In this document: positions 16,947 through 26,039 of the stretch, in pieces
Layout: each line of letters starts with the position of its first letter
How positions within the stretch are numbered: the first letter of the stretch is position 1
From: Granulicella mallensis MP5ACTX8
GTDB lineage: Bacteria > Acidobacteriota > Terriglobia > Terriglobales > Acidobacteriaceae
Reading direction: 5' to 3'
Length of the DNA stretch: 64,000 nt
Assembly: GCF_000178955.2 (NCBI RefSeq)
Contig: NC_016631.1
Span: 6,014,001-6,078,000, forward strand
Position numbers and translations under genes: made by a program
Notes under the pieces: model-generated
Databases searched by the model: none
The model's input: the letters and a program-made list of their open reading frames with translations, nothing else
Told to the model about the DNA's origin: nothing

Positions 16947-18701
16947 TTACGGATGCGTGGGATGGTCGCCGTAGAACTTCCAGGAGGTCTGGAAGTCCGC
17001 CGTCAGCTTGACGTTTTCGAGATCGGCGCGCAGCATCTCGATGGGCATCGCTCCCTCGTGGAGGATGGCGTCGTGGAACTGGCGGTCGGTCATCTTGTGC
17101 GAATCGACAAGCTCGTGGTGCATCGCGCGGAACTGCAGCGCGCCCATCAGGTACGAGCACTGGTAGAGAGGCCCGACCGAGCCGTCGAACGAGCGGCGGA
17201 CCTCGGCGAGGGCGTTCTCGGAGTCGAAGCCCACGTTGTCGATGAGGAACTTCACGCACTGCTGCGGCGTCCACTTGCCGAGGTGGAAGTTCATCGTGAA
17301 GAGCACGCGGGCAGAGCGGTGCATCCGCCAGACGAGCGCTCCGACGCGCTCCTCAGGAGTGCTCTCAAAGCCCTTCTCGTAGAACAGCATCTCCCACCAG
17401 AGCGCGTTGCCCTCGCCCCAGAACGGCGTGGAGAACGGGCGGCGATAGGTGCGGTAACGGGCGTTCATGTAGAACTGCAGGAAGTGCCCGGGGATCATCT
17501 CGTGGAACGCCGTGGCGTGCGCGAAGGGAATGTTGTTGCCGCGCATGCTCATCTCGCGCTGCTCGTAGGTCATGGTGTCGGTGGGGTAGGAGACGCTGAT
17601 CTCGTTGCCGCCGGTGAAGAACGGATTTACGAGCTGCCGCTGGGGCGTCATCATGATCATCGTCCAGGTCTCGTCGGCGAGGGGCGGGACGGTGACGAGA
17701 TCGTTCTTCTTCACGAAGTCGCTGCCCTCCACGACGAGCTTGCGGATGAGCTCCGGCTGCTCGCCGGGCGGGACATGCATCTGCTTGACCTTCTCGACCG
17801 CGGCCTGCCAGTTGTCGCCATAGCCCATCTCGTGCGACGCCTTGAGCATCTCCTTCATGCACCAGTCGTACTCGGTCTGTGCGATGGAGATGAGCTCTTC
17901 GGGGGTGTACGGAATCATGTCGTCGGAGAGCTGGTTGAGCAGGGCGTCACGTCCGACCGGATCGCCGATGATGGTGGTCTTATCATCAGCCGCGATGCCG
18001 ATGAGCTTTTCTTTCAGGAAGCCGCTGTAGGCTGTCAGCTCCTTGTCCGCGTCTTTGTAGGGCACGTCGACCCACCAGCTGAAGGTCGGATCGTAACCGT
18101 TGTACTGGCCGAACCAGTCGTGCAGGGCCTCGCTGAGTTCGTGCGTCGCGATGACGGCGCGGTTCGCGACCACAGGATCGATCTTGGCGTGTCCCTCGGT
18201 TTTGGGATCGAACTGCTTGCGGGCCGCGTCGATCTGTTTCACCATCTCGGCAAGCAGCGCGGCATCTTTCTCGGCGTCAGGCCGCTGCATCAGCCGCTTC
18301 TTATCGAGTAGCTCTTCGATGCCCGCGGCAAAGGGCAGCAGCGGCTGCATCTCTTCGATCTGGTGCTTCTGAATTGCCAACTGATGAAGGTTCGCGGTGA
18401 GGCAGTTCTTCAGGAGAAGGTAGTCGACGCGGTCTTCCTGCGAGAGAGCGTTGAAGTCGACGGCGCTGAGAGTGACGAGCTCGTCCTGATAGAACCTGGT
18501 GAAACGCGCCATGTGGCTCGGCGAGATCGAGAGCGGATACGCCCGATTGAGGGACATGCGGTCCGCGCTGAACTGCTCGATCAGCGACGGCATACGAGCG
18601 TTCGAGTCGGTGGATGGGGCCGCCGGGGCAGCGTGGACAAGCGCGCCGGACAGAGCGGCTGAGACGAAGAAAACCCAAAGCACCCGTGGACAAATCCGCA
18701 T
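16947..18701 (-). CDS. DUF885 family secreted metallopeptidase-like protein
   Basis: 584 residues with a signal peptide (cleavage near ALVHA). DUF885 proteins carry an HExxPGH motif that fits zinc binding; here it is HEMIPGH with His400. Other family features are the downstream WWEMLFYEKGF and RSARVLFTMNFHLGKWT segments. Characterised members are few and the substrate is unknown; peptide hydrolysis is the usual guess. First gene of a likely two-gene operon with the Tat-exported protein. Its start lies about 180 bp from the divergent GH31 gene, and a shared regulatory box lies between them. A second DUF885 gene is at 21374. Confidence 0.85.
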   Translation of the reverse strand: MRICPRVLWVFFVSAALSGALVHAAPAAPSTDSNARMPSLIEQFSADRMSLNRAYPLSISPSHMARFTRFYQDELVTLSAVDFNALSQEDRVDYLLLKNCLTANLHQLAIQKHQIEEMQPLLPFAAGIEELLDKKRLMQRPDAEKDAALLAEMVKQIDAARKQFDPKTEGHAKIDPVVANRAVIATHELSEALHDWFGQYNGYDPTFSWWVDVPYKDADKELTAYSGFLKEKLIGIAADDKTTIIGDPVGRDALLNQLSDDMIPYTPEELISIAQTEYDWCMKEMLKASHEMGYGDNWQAAVEKVKQMHVPPGEQPELIRKLVVEGSDFVKKNDLVTVPPLADETWTMIMMTPQRQLVNPFFTGGNEISVSYPTDTMTYEQREMSMRGNNIPFAHATAFHEMIPGHFLQFYMNARYRTYRRPFSTPFWGEGNALWWEMLFYEKGFESTPEERVGALVWRMHRSARVLFTMNFHLGKWTPQQCVKFLIDNVGFDSENALAEVRRSFDGSVGPLYQCSYLMGALQFRAMHHELVDSHKMTDRQFHDAILHEGAMPIEMLRADLENVKLTADFQTSWKFYGDHPTHP

Positions 18702-18803
18702 CGTTCAAGCCTTGTTGGAGCTGGAATAGCAGCGAAAGAGGGTTCAGGGAGTCCCTGCGCCTCTCCTTGCCGGTAGGAAAAGTTATACCGAAAGAATTTT
18801 CAG

Positions 18804-18828
18804 TTGTATACAAATTAGTATTTGTTTA
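18804..18828. promoter_or_regulatory. Candidate operator box (DUF885 / GH31 divergent promoter)
   Basis: TTGTATACAA is a perfect 10-bp palindrome followed by ATTAGTATTTGTTTA. The same layout recurs upstream of both TonB receptors at 47831 and 52479. Palindromes centred on GTATAC are typical targets of GntR/FCD-type regulators; the assignment here is inference. Confidence 0.5.
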
Positions 18829-18896
18829 CTCTCGCGACTAAGGGTTGTTCGCGAACGCCAGGTTTATACAAAGCACGGAAGATGAGGGTCTTCTCC

Positions 18897-21113
18897 ATGA
18901 AAAAGCACTCGCGCAGGTCGGTCGTGGCAGGGTTGGGCGCTGTATCCGCAGGAGTGCTGCTGCGGCAGCGGTTTGCTTACGCTGAGTTGCTTGCGCCCTC
19001 CGCCGTTGCAACAGGCTCCGTCGGGATGGACGTGACGATCACGGCCGTTACGGATTCCACCTTGAGGATCTCGATTGCGGCAGTCGATGAGACGCTGGAC
19101 CGCTACTACGAGGACGGCAGCATCGCTCCGCGCGTCTTTGCGAAGCCCATGCTTACGCTCCGCACGGACGCCGCAGGGCAGAGTATTCCGTGGGGCGAGT
19201 ACACGGTACGCATCGCTACCGGACCGCTGAAGATCGCGGTCGAACATCCGCAGCGCGGCGTCATCCAGGAGCTTGTCTTCCGCCCAGACCTCAACCAGAT
19301 CGGCTTCGGCTACAACAACGCGCCGGTCTACGGCATGGGCCCCGGCGTTCATCCGATGGATCGCCGCGGCGTGAAGGACATGATGCGCAACGGCGCGGGC
19401 GACAACCTGCGGATCTTCGGCGCACGCAATCCAATCCCGTGGGTCATGGGCAAGGGCTGGGGGCTCTACTTCCACGAGCCCGGCGGCCAGTTCGATCTCT
19501 CCGGCGACACCGGAATCTTCAAACCCAGCGACGTCGCGCGCGGCCAGGACCTCTACCTCTGCGTCTCTCCGACCCCCGCCGGACTCCTTCGCCAGTACGC
19601 GGAGATCACCGGCTTCCCTCACCTCCCGGCCAAGTGGACGCTCGGCTTTCAGCAGTCGCATCGAACCATCGACAGCCGCGAACAGATCCTCGATGAGGCT
19701 CGAACGTTTCGCGAGAAGAAGCTACCGTGCGATGCGGTGATCTATCTCGGTACGGGCTTCTGTCCCTCCGGCTGGAACACGGGCCATGGCTCGTTCGTGT
19801 TCAACAAGACGGTCTTTCCCGATCCTGAAAAGATCCTCAGCGAGTTCCATGACCTGCACTTCAACGTCGTGCTGCACGTGGTGAACCCTCCGGAAAATCT
19901 GCACGGCAAGGTGGACGATGCGGGCTCTGCCGCAGCCGTAGCGGGAGACGCCGCCAACTACTGGCAGCAGCACGTGCCGTTCGTGAAGATGGGCGTCGAT
20001 GGATGGTGGCCCGACGAGGGCGATGTGCTGCCCGTGCCTTCGCGGCTGGTTCGCAACCGGATGTACTGGGAGGGCGGCCGCCTGAGCGCTCCGGACAAGC
20101 GACCGTTCGCGCTGCACCGCAACTGCTATGCGGGAATTCAGCGCTGGGGCTGGCTGTGGTCCGGCGATACGTTCTCTACGTGGAAGACGCTGGAGACGCA
20201 GATCATGATGGGTATCAACGCCGGCCTGAGCGGCGTTCCCTATTGGGGTACGGACATTGGCGGCTTTGTGCCGACGAAGGAGTTCACCGCGGAGCTGTTC
20301 GTGCGATGGTTCCAGTTCGGAGCCTTCTGTCCCTCGTTCCGCTGCCACGGACGCACCTGGCAGCTGCGCCGTCCCTGGGGCTGGAATACGGGAAGTTACG
20401 GCGCGTCAGAGATGGGAGAGAACGCCCAGGCGTTCCTGCCGAAGCCCGAAGACCTGCATAATGCCGCAGTCGAACCTATCTGCCGCAAGTATCTCAACAC
20501 GCGCTCGCAGCTCATGCCGTATCTCTACTCCGCGACCTGGGAGACGCACAAGACGGGCATCCCGCTCATTCGCAGCCTGGGGCTCTCGTTCCCGGAAGAC
20601 CAGACCGCCTGGGCGACCGCCGATGCTTATCTCTTCGGGCCAAGCCTGCTGGTGGCTCCGGTGTTCGAGCCGGGAGCGACGGAGCGCAAGGTCTATCTTC
20701 CCGCAGGCGGGTGGTACGACTTCTGGACAGCGAAGCCTGTCGATGGCAGCAAGACTATAACCGTGCAGGCTCCGCTTGAGGCGCTGCCTCTCTTCGTTCG
20801 CGCTGGAGCCATCGTCCCTACCGGCCCGGTGAAGCAGTATGTTGCCGAACACTCTAACGAGCCGGTTCACCTGACGATCTATCCGGGAGCCGACGGCAGC
20901 TTCCAGCTCTATGACGATGACGGCTTGAGCTTCGCCTATGAGAAAGGCACATTCTCCATCGTCGACCTGAAGTGGGACGACGCAAAGCGAACGCTGCACT
21001 ACAGCGTCGCGCACGGAGGTCTTGCCGCAGCGAAGGAGTTGACCGTTTCGCTTGCAGGCGGTGAGGCGAAGACGATCATGCCTCATCAGGCTCCGCAGAC
21101 GGTAGTGTTTTAG
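18897..21113 (+). CDS. Glycoside hydrolase family 31 (alpha-glucosidase/alpha-xylosidase type), Tat-exported
   Basis: A 738-residue secreted enzyme. The N-terminus MKKHSRRSVVAGLGAVSAGV is a twin-arginine signal. An N-terminal beta-sandwich precedes the barrel (FGYNNAPVYGMGPG, GKGWGLYFHEPGG). The catalytic region has GVDGWWPDEGD with Asp373 in the nucleophile position, then GVPYWGTDIGGF and FCPSFRCHGRTWQLRRPWGWN around the acid/base and subsite residues. The C-terminal domain (DGSFQLYDDDGLSFAYEKG) is also typical. Substrate within GH31 cannot be set by eye; alpha-xylosidase, alpha-glucosidase and sulfoquinovosidase are all possible. An in-frame ATG at 18882 is an alternative start. Divergent from the DUF885 operon. 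Confidence 0.87.
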   Translation: MKKHSRRSVVAGLGAVSAGVLLRQRFAYAELLAPSAVATGSVGMDVTITAVTDSTLRISIAAVDETLDRYYEDGSIAPRVFAKPMLTLRTDAAGQSIPWGEYTVRIATGPLKIAVEHPQRGVIQELVFRPDLNQIGFGYNNAPVYGMGPGVHPMDRRGVKDMMRNGAGDNLRIFGARNPIPWVMGKGWGLYFHEPGGQFDLSGDTGIFKPSDVARGQDLYLCVSPTPAGLLRQYAEITGFPHLPAKWTLGFQQSHRTIDSREQILDEARTFREKKLPCDAVIYLGTGFCPSGWNTGHGSFVFNKTVFPDPEKILSEFHDLHFNVVLHVVNPPENLHGKVDDAGSAAAVAGDAANYWQQHVPFVKMGVDGWWPDEGDVLPVPSRLVRNRMYWEGGRLSAPDKRPFALHRNCYAGIQRWGWLWSGDTFSTWKTLETQIMMGINAGLSGVPYWGTDIGGFVPTKEFTAELFVRWFQFGAFCPSFRCHGRTWQLRRPWGWNTGSYGASEMGENAQAFLPKPEDLHNAAVEPICRKYLNTRSQLMPYLYSATWETHKTGIPLIRSLGLSFPEDQTAWATADAYLFGPSLLVAPVFEPGATERKVYLPAGGWYDFWTAKPVDGSKTITVQAPLEALPLFVRAGAIVPTGPVKQYVAEHSNEPVHLTIYPGADGSFQLYDDDGLSFAYEKGTFSIVDLKWDDAKRTLHYSVAHGGLAAAKELTVSLAGGEAKTIMPHQAPQTVVF

Positions 21114-21162
21114 AACAGTTTCCATATAGATGCTGAGGGTTCTATCCAAATTACCCCTACCT

Positions 21163-21309
21163 TGTCATCTCGACCGGAGCATGACGGCACTATGTCATGC
21201 GTAGTGGAGAGACCTGCAGTTTGCCGACGAGGGCAATATCGCCCGCACAAGCAAACTGCAGGTCTCTCCACTACGGCGGCAAAGAGCGCCGCCTTCGGTC
21301 GAGATGACA
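21163..21309. repeat. Nested palindromic element A
   Basis: Outer arms TGTCATCTCGACCG (21163-21176) and its complement (21296-21309) enclose perfect 25-bp inner arms (21200-21224 and 21251-21275) around a 26-base loop. The tip sequence is shared in degenerate form with elements at 23.1 and 38.1 kb. No protein coding. It looks like a non-autonomous palindromic mobile repeat. Confidence 0.75.
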
Positions 21310-21373
21310 GTTTTGTAGGAACGTCGAAAATAAATGCGCTACATCTCTAGCCAATTCAGCACATAGGAGCGCG

Positions 21374-23071
21374 ATGAGATTCACTTCAAGAAAATTTGCG
21401 TTGAAGTTCCTTGCAGCCATCGCCTTGCTTGTTACCTTCGGCCCCGCAGCTCACGCGGAGACGCTGCAAGACTTCGCCAAAGATTTCTGGACGTGGCGCG
21501 CGCAGGAGCAGCCCTTCAGCACCGACGATATCCCCAGGCTCGATCGCCCTGCGAACCTCGTCATCGATTGGTCGCCTCAGGCCGTCACTCGCTACCGCGC
21601 CCAACTCCTCCGCTTCGAGGGACGCTTCGCGAAGCTCGCAGATCCCGCAGCGCCCATCACGCAGCAGGTGGACTACCGGCTCATGGGCTCCGCGCTGGCT
21701 CGTGTGCACTGGGAGCTGGATATCGACGCGCGTTGGCAGCGCGACCCTAGCTTCTACATCGACCAGACACTCGGCGCGCTGTACCTTCCCCTGCTGCCTC
21801 CACCGCCTTTTTCCAGTGCGCGACAGGACGAACTGGTCTCGCGGCTGGCATCGTTTCCGGCGACACTCGATGCGGCCCGCAAGAATCTCACCGACATGCG
21901 CAAGCCTTTCGCAGACCTTGCCATCGAACAACTCGCAGACATCGCGCCTCGTCTCCGCACCGTCATCTCGGAGGTAGAGCCGCAGCTCGACGCGGAACAT
22001 GCCCACGCGCTGGAAGCCTCTCTTGCAGCCTCCACAAAGAGCCTTGAGGACTTTCGCGCCTGGCTCCAGCAGCAGCACATCGCGAAGACAGAGACAGCAA
22101 TCGGCCGCGAAAACTATCTCTACTTTCTGCGCCAGATCGCGCTTATGCCTTACACACCGGAGCAGATGCTGCTGATGGCGCAACAGGAGCTTCATCGCAC
22201 CCTCGCGGTCGCCGCCTACGATACAGCCCGCGACGACAAGACGCAGCCGCTGCCGGTCTTCAAATCCACCGAGGAGCAGATGCAGCGGGAACAGTCCGAT
22301 GAGCTCGCGATCCGTGCCTACCTGCAGTCCCACCACATCCTGACCGTTCCTACCTGGGTCAAACACTATCGCAATCTTCCGCTGCCGGCGTATGTCGCAC
22401 CGCTTGAAGACCTGTCACCGACCGACGACCTCACCTCGCCACTGCGCCTCGACCAGGACGGCACCAGCTACATCGCCGCCATCCACCCCGGCACCCAAGG
22501 CTTCTTCGCTACGTCGCTCGATCCGCGACCCATCATCCTTCATGAGGGTGTGCCGGGCCACTACTTCCAGAAGGTGCTGAGCTTCGCCAATCCGGACCTC
22601 ATCCGCACGCACTTCTACGATTCAGGACCGAACGAAGGCATCGGCTTCTACTCCGAAGAGATGATGCTGCAGGCCGGCCTCTTCGACCGCGACCCGGGTA
22701 CCCGCCGCCTGATCTACAACTTCATGAAGCTGCGTGCCCTGCGCGTTGAAGTGGATGTAAAGCTCGCGCTGGGCGAGCTCACGATGGCGCAAGCGATGGA
22801 GTACATGACGAAGACCGTTCCTATGAGTTCGCACACAGCGCATGATGAGGTCGCCCTGTTTGCCACGGCCCCTGGACAAGCGATGACCTACCAGATCGGC
22901 AAACTGCAGATCATGGGCCTGCTCGCGGATGTAAAGCAAAGACAGGGAGACAGCTTCTCGCTTCAGAGCTTCCACGATTTCGTCTGGCTCAACGGTAATG
23001 TACCGCTCTCGCTCCAGCGCTGGGAGCTGCTCCATGACCCCGTGGATGTTCCGGCACTCAAGCTGCACTGA
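21374..23071 (+). CDS. DUF885 family secreted protein
   Basis: 565 residues with a signal peptide (MRFTSRKFALKFLAAIALLV … AHA). The HExxPGH motif is HEGVPGH with His390, followed by GPNEGIGFYSEEMMLQAG, where a second Glu could complete a metal site. The C-terminal SFHDFVWLNGNVPLSLQRWELL is a common family ending. Same family as the gene at 16947, but clearly divergent and with a shorter motif context, so not a recent duplicate. Monocistronic between two palindromic elements. Probable periplasmic or secreted hydrolase; substrate unknown. Confidence 0.85.
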   Translation: MRFTSRKFALKFLAAIALLVTFGPAAHAETLQDFAKDFWTWRAQEQPFSTDDIPRLDRPANLVIDWSPQAVTRYRAQLLRFEGRFAKLADPAAPITQQVDYRLMGSALARVHWELDIDARWQRDPSFYIDQTLGALYLPLLPPPPFSSARQDELVSRLASFPATLDAARKNLTDMRKPFADLAIEQLADIAPRLRTVISEVEPQLDAEHAHALEASLAASTKSLEDFRAWLQQQHIAKTETAIGRENYLYFLRQIALMPYTPEQMLLMAQQELHRTLAVAAYDTARDDKTQPLPVFKSTEEQMQREQSDELAIRAYLQSHHILTVPTWVKHYRNLPLPAYVAPLEDLSPTDDLTSPLRLDQDGTSYIAAIHPGTQGFFATSLDPRPIILHEGVPGHYFQKVLSFANPDLIRTHFYDSGPNEGIGFYSEEMMLQAGLFDRDPGTRRLIYNFMKLRALRVEVDVKLALGELTMAQAMEYMTKTVPMSSHTAHDEVALFATAPGQAMTYQIGKLQIMGLLADVKQRQGDSFSLQSFHDFVWLNGNVPLSLQRWELLHDPVDVPALKLH

Positions 23072-23087
23072 TCGATCCCGTTGTTGC

Positions 23088-23287
23088 CTTTGCTTTTCTG
23101 GCTTGTCATTCCGAGCGCAGCGAGCGAATCTGCTTCCCCCCGCTCTTCGCCCCTATCACCCAGAAACACCTGGGCAGATGGAAGCCATAGATTGCATCAG
23201 CGCATAACGTTCGTGCTGGCATCGGAGAAAAACGGGAGAAAGCAGATTCGCTCGCTGCGCTCGGAATGACAACCAGAAAAGCAAAAG
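23088..23287. repeat. Palindromic element B (about 47-bp stem)
   Basis: The left arm (23088-23135) and right arm (23240-23287) are near-exact complements, with one extra base on the left. The tip reads TGTCATTCCGAGCGCAGCGA. The ~100-base centre has no gene. Same tip family as elements A and C. Confidence 0.75.
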
Positions 23288-23421
23288 CAGGAGGCAGCAG
23301 AGGCCGTCGAAACAAAGACGCACTCTTCAAACAACAGCTACCGCGCAAACCTTACCACCATCCCTCCCTGCTCTATCCGCTCCCCAACGCCAAACCGGAT
23401 ATCTCACTTTGGATACAATCA

Positions 23422-23428
23422 TGTATAC
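23422..23428. promoter_or_regulatory. TGTATAC site upstream of the S9 peptidase
   Basis: TGTATAC 33 bp before the ATG, within GATACAATCATGTATACTT. It matches only the first half of the box seen at 47831 and 52479, so it may equally be a -10-like element (TATACT). Confidence 0.25.
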
Positions 23429-23460
23429 TTCCCAAAAATAACCGGTTCCCGGGAGCCACC

Positions 23461-26031
23461 ATGCGTACGCTGCACCTCCGCCCTCTTACCGCCACAGCCT
23501 TCTGCCTCTTCTCCCTCGCCCCCGTCCTCCACGCACAAGGAACCTTAGCGGACTACCAGAGAGCTCATGACCTGCGGTTGAAGTCGCGCGATCTCGTGGT
23601 GAACACACCCGGGACGATGGCCTGGATCAACAACACCGACCACTTCTGGTACCCGAAGTCGGTCAAGGGCGGCACCGAGTTCGTCCTGGTCCATGCGGAC
23701 GCCGGCGAAAAGAAGGCCGCCTTCGACCAGGAGAAGCTGGCCGCCGCGATCTCCAAGGCGGTAGGCAAGCCATACACTGCGCTGAAGCTGCCGTTCGCTC
23801 CGAGGCAGGAACGTCCCGGCGCGCGTCCTATGCCGGAAGCACCTGGAAGCACCGCGCCTCTGACCTTCGTCGATGACGAGCACGCGATCCAGTTCGGCAC
23901 CGAGGGTTCGCTCTACAAGTGCACGCTCTCCGACTACACCTGCACGAAGACAGGCCCCATTCCGCGCCCCGGTCGTGAGGGACGTCCGGCGCCTGAGGAC
24001 CAGTCGCTGCTCAACCCCGAGGCCAGTCTCGAAGGCCCGGGTGGAGACCCGGTGGATGGACTCGAGTACCATCCACCCGCTCCGCAGGATGATGACGAAG
24101 GCCACTTTGAAGCCAGGCAGCCTGCCTGCGCGCCAACGCCGCATCCGCAGGACCGCCCCCAGGGGCGCAGGGAGCGCGCCGGAGTCGGCTCGCAGTTGCT
24201 GGGTCAGCTTCCGCCTGAGCCGCCTGAGGTTTGTGCGTCGTTCGACGGCAACTACGAGGCGTTCGTGCAGAACTTCAACGTCTTCATCAAGCCCAAGGGC
24301 GATAAGCCTGCCTATCCCATCAGCTTTGACGGCTCTGAGGGCAACTATTACTCGCTGCGTTCCTTCGCCTGGTCGCCGGACTCGAAGAAACTCGTCGCGT
24401 ATCACACGCGTCCCGGCTACGATCGCGAGGTCACGTATATCGAGTCCTCACCGGTTGACCAGATCCAGCCCAAGCACAGCACGATTCACTACAACAAACC
24501 GGGCGATACCCTCGACATCGCCTACCCTGCCCTCTTCGACGTAGCCACCAAACAGCAAACAGACATCGACCCCACGCTCTTCCCCAATCCTTACGACATC
24601 AGCGAACCCGTGTGGTGGAAGGACGGTCGCGGCTTCACCTTTGAGTACAACCAGCGCGGCCACCAGGCCTATACCGTCATCGAGGTCGATGGGAAGACCG
24701 GCAAGGCGCGGCCACTCATCTCGGAGCAGACCAAGACGTTCTTCTACTACAGCAACCTCGGCCCCGGGCTCTCCGCTGGCAGGAAATACCGGCACGACGT
24801 CAACGACGGCAAGGAGATTATCTGGGCGTCGGAGCGCGATGGATGGGAGCACCTCTATCTCTACGACGGCGTGACCGGCAAGTTGAAAAACCAGATCACC
24901 AAGGGCGATTGGCTGGTCCGCAATGTGGATTGGGTCGACGATGCCAAGCGGCAGATCTACTTTGAGACCGGCGGCATCGTTCCCGGCCAGGACCCGTACT
25001 TCACGCAGCTCTACCGCATCAACTTCGACGGCACCGGTCTCACCAAGTTCACCGATGCCGACGGCATGCATTCGGTCAGCTTCTCGCACGACCACAAGTT
25101 CTACATCGACACCTGGCAGCGCATAGACCTCGCTCCGGTTGCGCAACTGCGCCGGACCGAGGACCAGAAGGTCGTTCTCGATCTCGACAAGGGCGACACT
25201 TCTGCGCTAGTAGCGGCGGGCTTCAAGTTTCCGGAGGTCTTCGTCGCCAAGGGTCGCGATGGAAAGACCGACATCTGGGGCACCATCACCCGGCCTTTGA
25301 ACTTCGACCCTTCGAAAAAGTATCCGGTGATCGAAGATATCTACGCCGGTCCGCAGGGCTCGTTCGTGCCAAAGACCTTCACCCCTGTGGCATCGGATCA
25401 GGCGCTGGCGGAACTCGGTTTCATCGTCGTCCATATCGACGGTATGGGCACGAGCAATCGTTCGAAGGCCTTCCACGATGTCGCGTACAAGAACCTCGGC
25501 GACGCCGGCTTCCCGGACCGCATCCTCTGGCATAAGGCCGTCGCCGCGAAGTATCCGTACTACGACATCTCGCGCGTCGGCATCTTCGGCACCTCGGCCG
25601 GCGGCCAGAGTTCGCTGGGCGGAGTTCTCTTCCATCCAGAGTTCTACAAAGTCGTCGTCACCAACAGCGGTTGCCATGACAATCGTATGGACAAGATCTG
25701 GTGGAACGAGCAGTGGATGGGCTGGCCCCTCGGGCCGCAGTACGCCGCATCGTCGAACGTCGATAATGCGTACCGCCTGCAGGGCAAGGCGCTGATCGTC
25801 ATCGGCGAGATGGACACCAACGTCGATCCCGCGTCCTCGCTGCAAGTGGTCAACGCGCTGGTCAAGGCGCACAAGCACTTCGACATGCTCTACATCCCCG
25901 GTCAGAACCATGGCGTCGGCATTCTCAGCGATGAGCACTATCGCGATGACTACTTCGTGCACAACCTGCTTGGCGCAGAGCCGCCGGACTGGAACAAGGT
26001 CTCGCTGGCTGCCGAACCCACAGAAAATTGA
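23461..26031 (+). CDS. S9 family prolyl oligopeptidase / dipeptidyl-peptidase IV-like
   Basis: A secreted serine peptidase of 856 residues, with a signal peptide at 1-24 (…LAPVLHA). A beta-propeller DPP IV N-terminal domain occupies about 30-600 (repeated W-S/K-D-G units such as [15 protein letters not shown]). It is interrupted near 130-250 by a Pro/Gly/Asp-rich insert. The alpha/beta-hydrolase domain holds the triad: Ser712 in FGTSAGGQ, Asp785 in GEMDTNVDP and His817 in GQNHGVG. The family cuts after proline in short peptides. The ATG at 23461 directly precedes the signal peptide; the longer open frame runs back into repeat element B. Followed after 8 bp by the next gene. Confidence 0.9.
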   Translation: MRTLHLRPLTATAFCLFSLAPVLHAQGTLADYQRAHDLRLKSRDLVVNTPGTMAWINNTDHFWYPKSVKGGTEFVLVHADAGEKKAAFDQEKLAAAISKAVGKPYTALKLPFAPRQERPGARPMPEAPGSTAPLTFVDDEHAIQFGTEGSLYKCTLSDYTCTKTGPIPRPGREGRPAPEDQSLLNPEASLEGPGGDPVDGLEYHPPAPQDDDEGHFEARQPACAPTPHPQDRPQGRRERAGVGSQLLGQLPPEPPEVCASFDGNYEAFVQNFNVFIKPKGDKPAYPISFDGSEGNYYSLRSFAWSPDSKKLVAYHTRPGYDREVTYIESSPVDQIQPKHSTIHYNKPGDTLDIAYPALFDVATKQQTDIDPTLFPNPYDISEPVWWKDGRGFTFEYNQRGHQAYTVIEVDGKTGKARPLISEQTKTFFYYSNLGPGLSAGRKYRHDVNDGKEIIWASERDGWEHLYLYDGVTGKLKNQITKGDWLVRNVDWVDDAKRQIYFETGGIVPGQDPYFTQLYRINFDGTGLTKFTDADGMHSVSFSHDHKFYIDTWQRIDLAPVAQLRRTEDQKVVLDLDKGDTSALVAAGFKFPEVFVAKGRDGKTDIWGTITRPLNFDPSKKYPVIEDIYAGPQGSFVPKTFTPVASDQALAELGFIVVHIDGMGTSNRSKAFHDVAYKNLGDAGFPDRILWHKAVAAKYPYYDISRVGIFGTSAGGQSSLGGVLFHPEFYKVVVTNSGCHDNRMDKIWWNEQWMGWPLGPQYAASSNVDNAYRLQGKALIVIGEMDTNVDPASSLQVVNALVKAHKHFDMLYIPGQNHGVGILSDEHYRDDYFVHNLLGAEPPDWNKVSLAAEPTEN

Positions 26032-26039
26032 GGTGTTTC

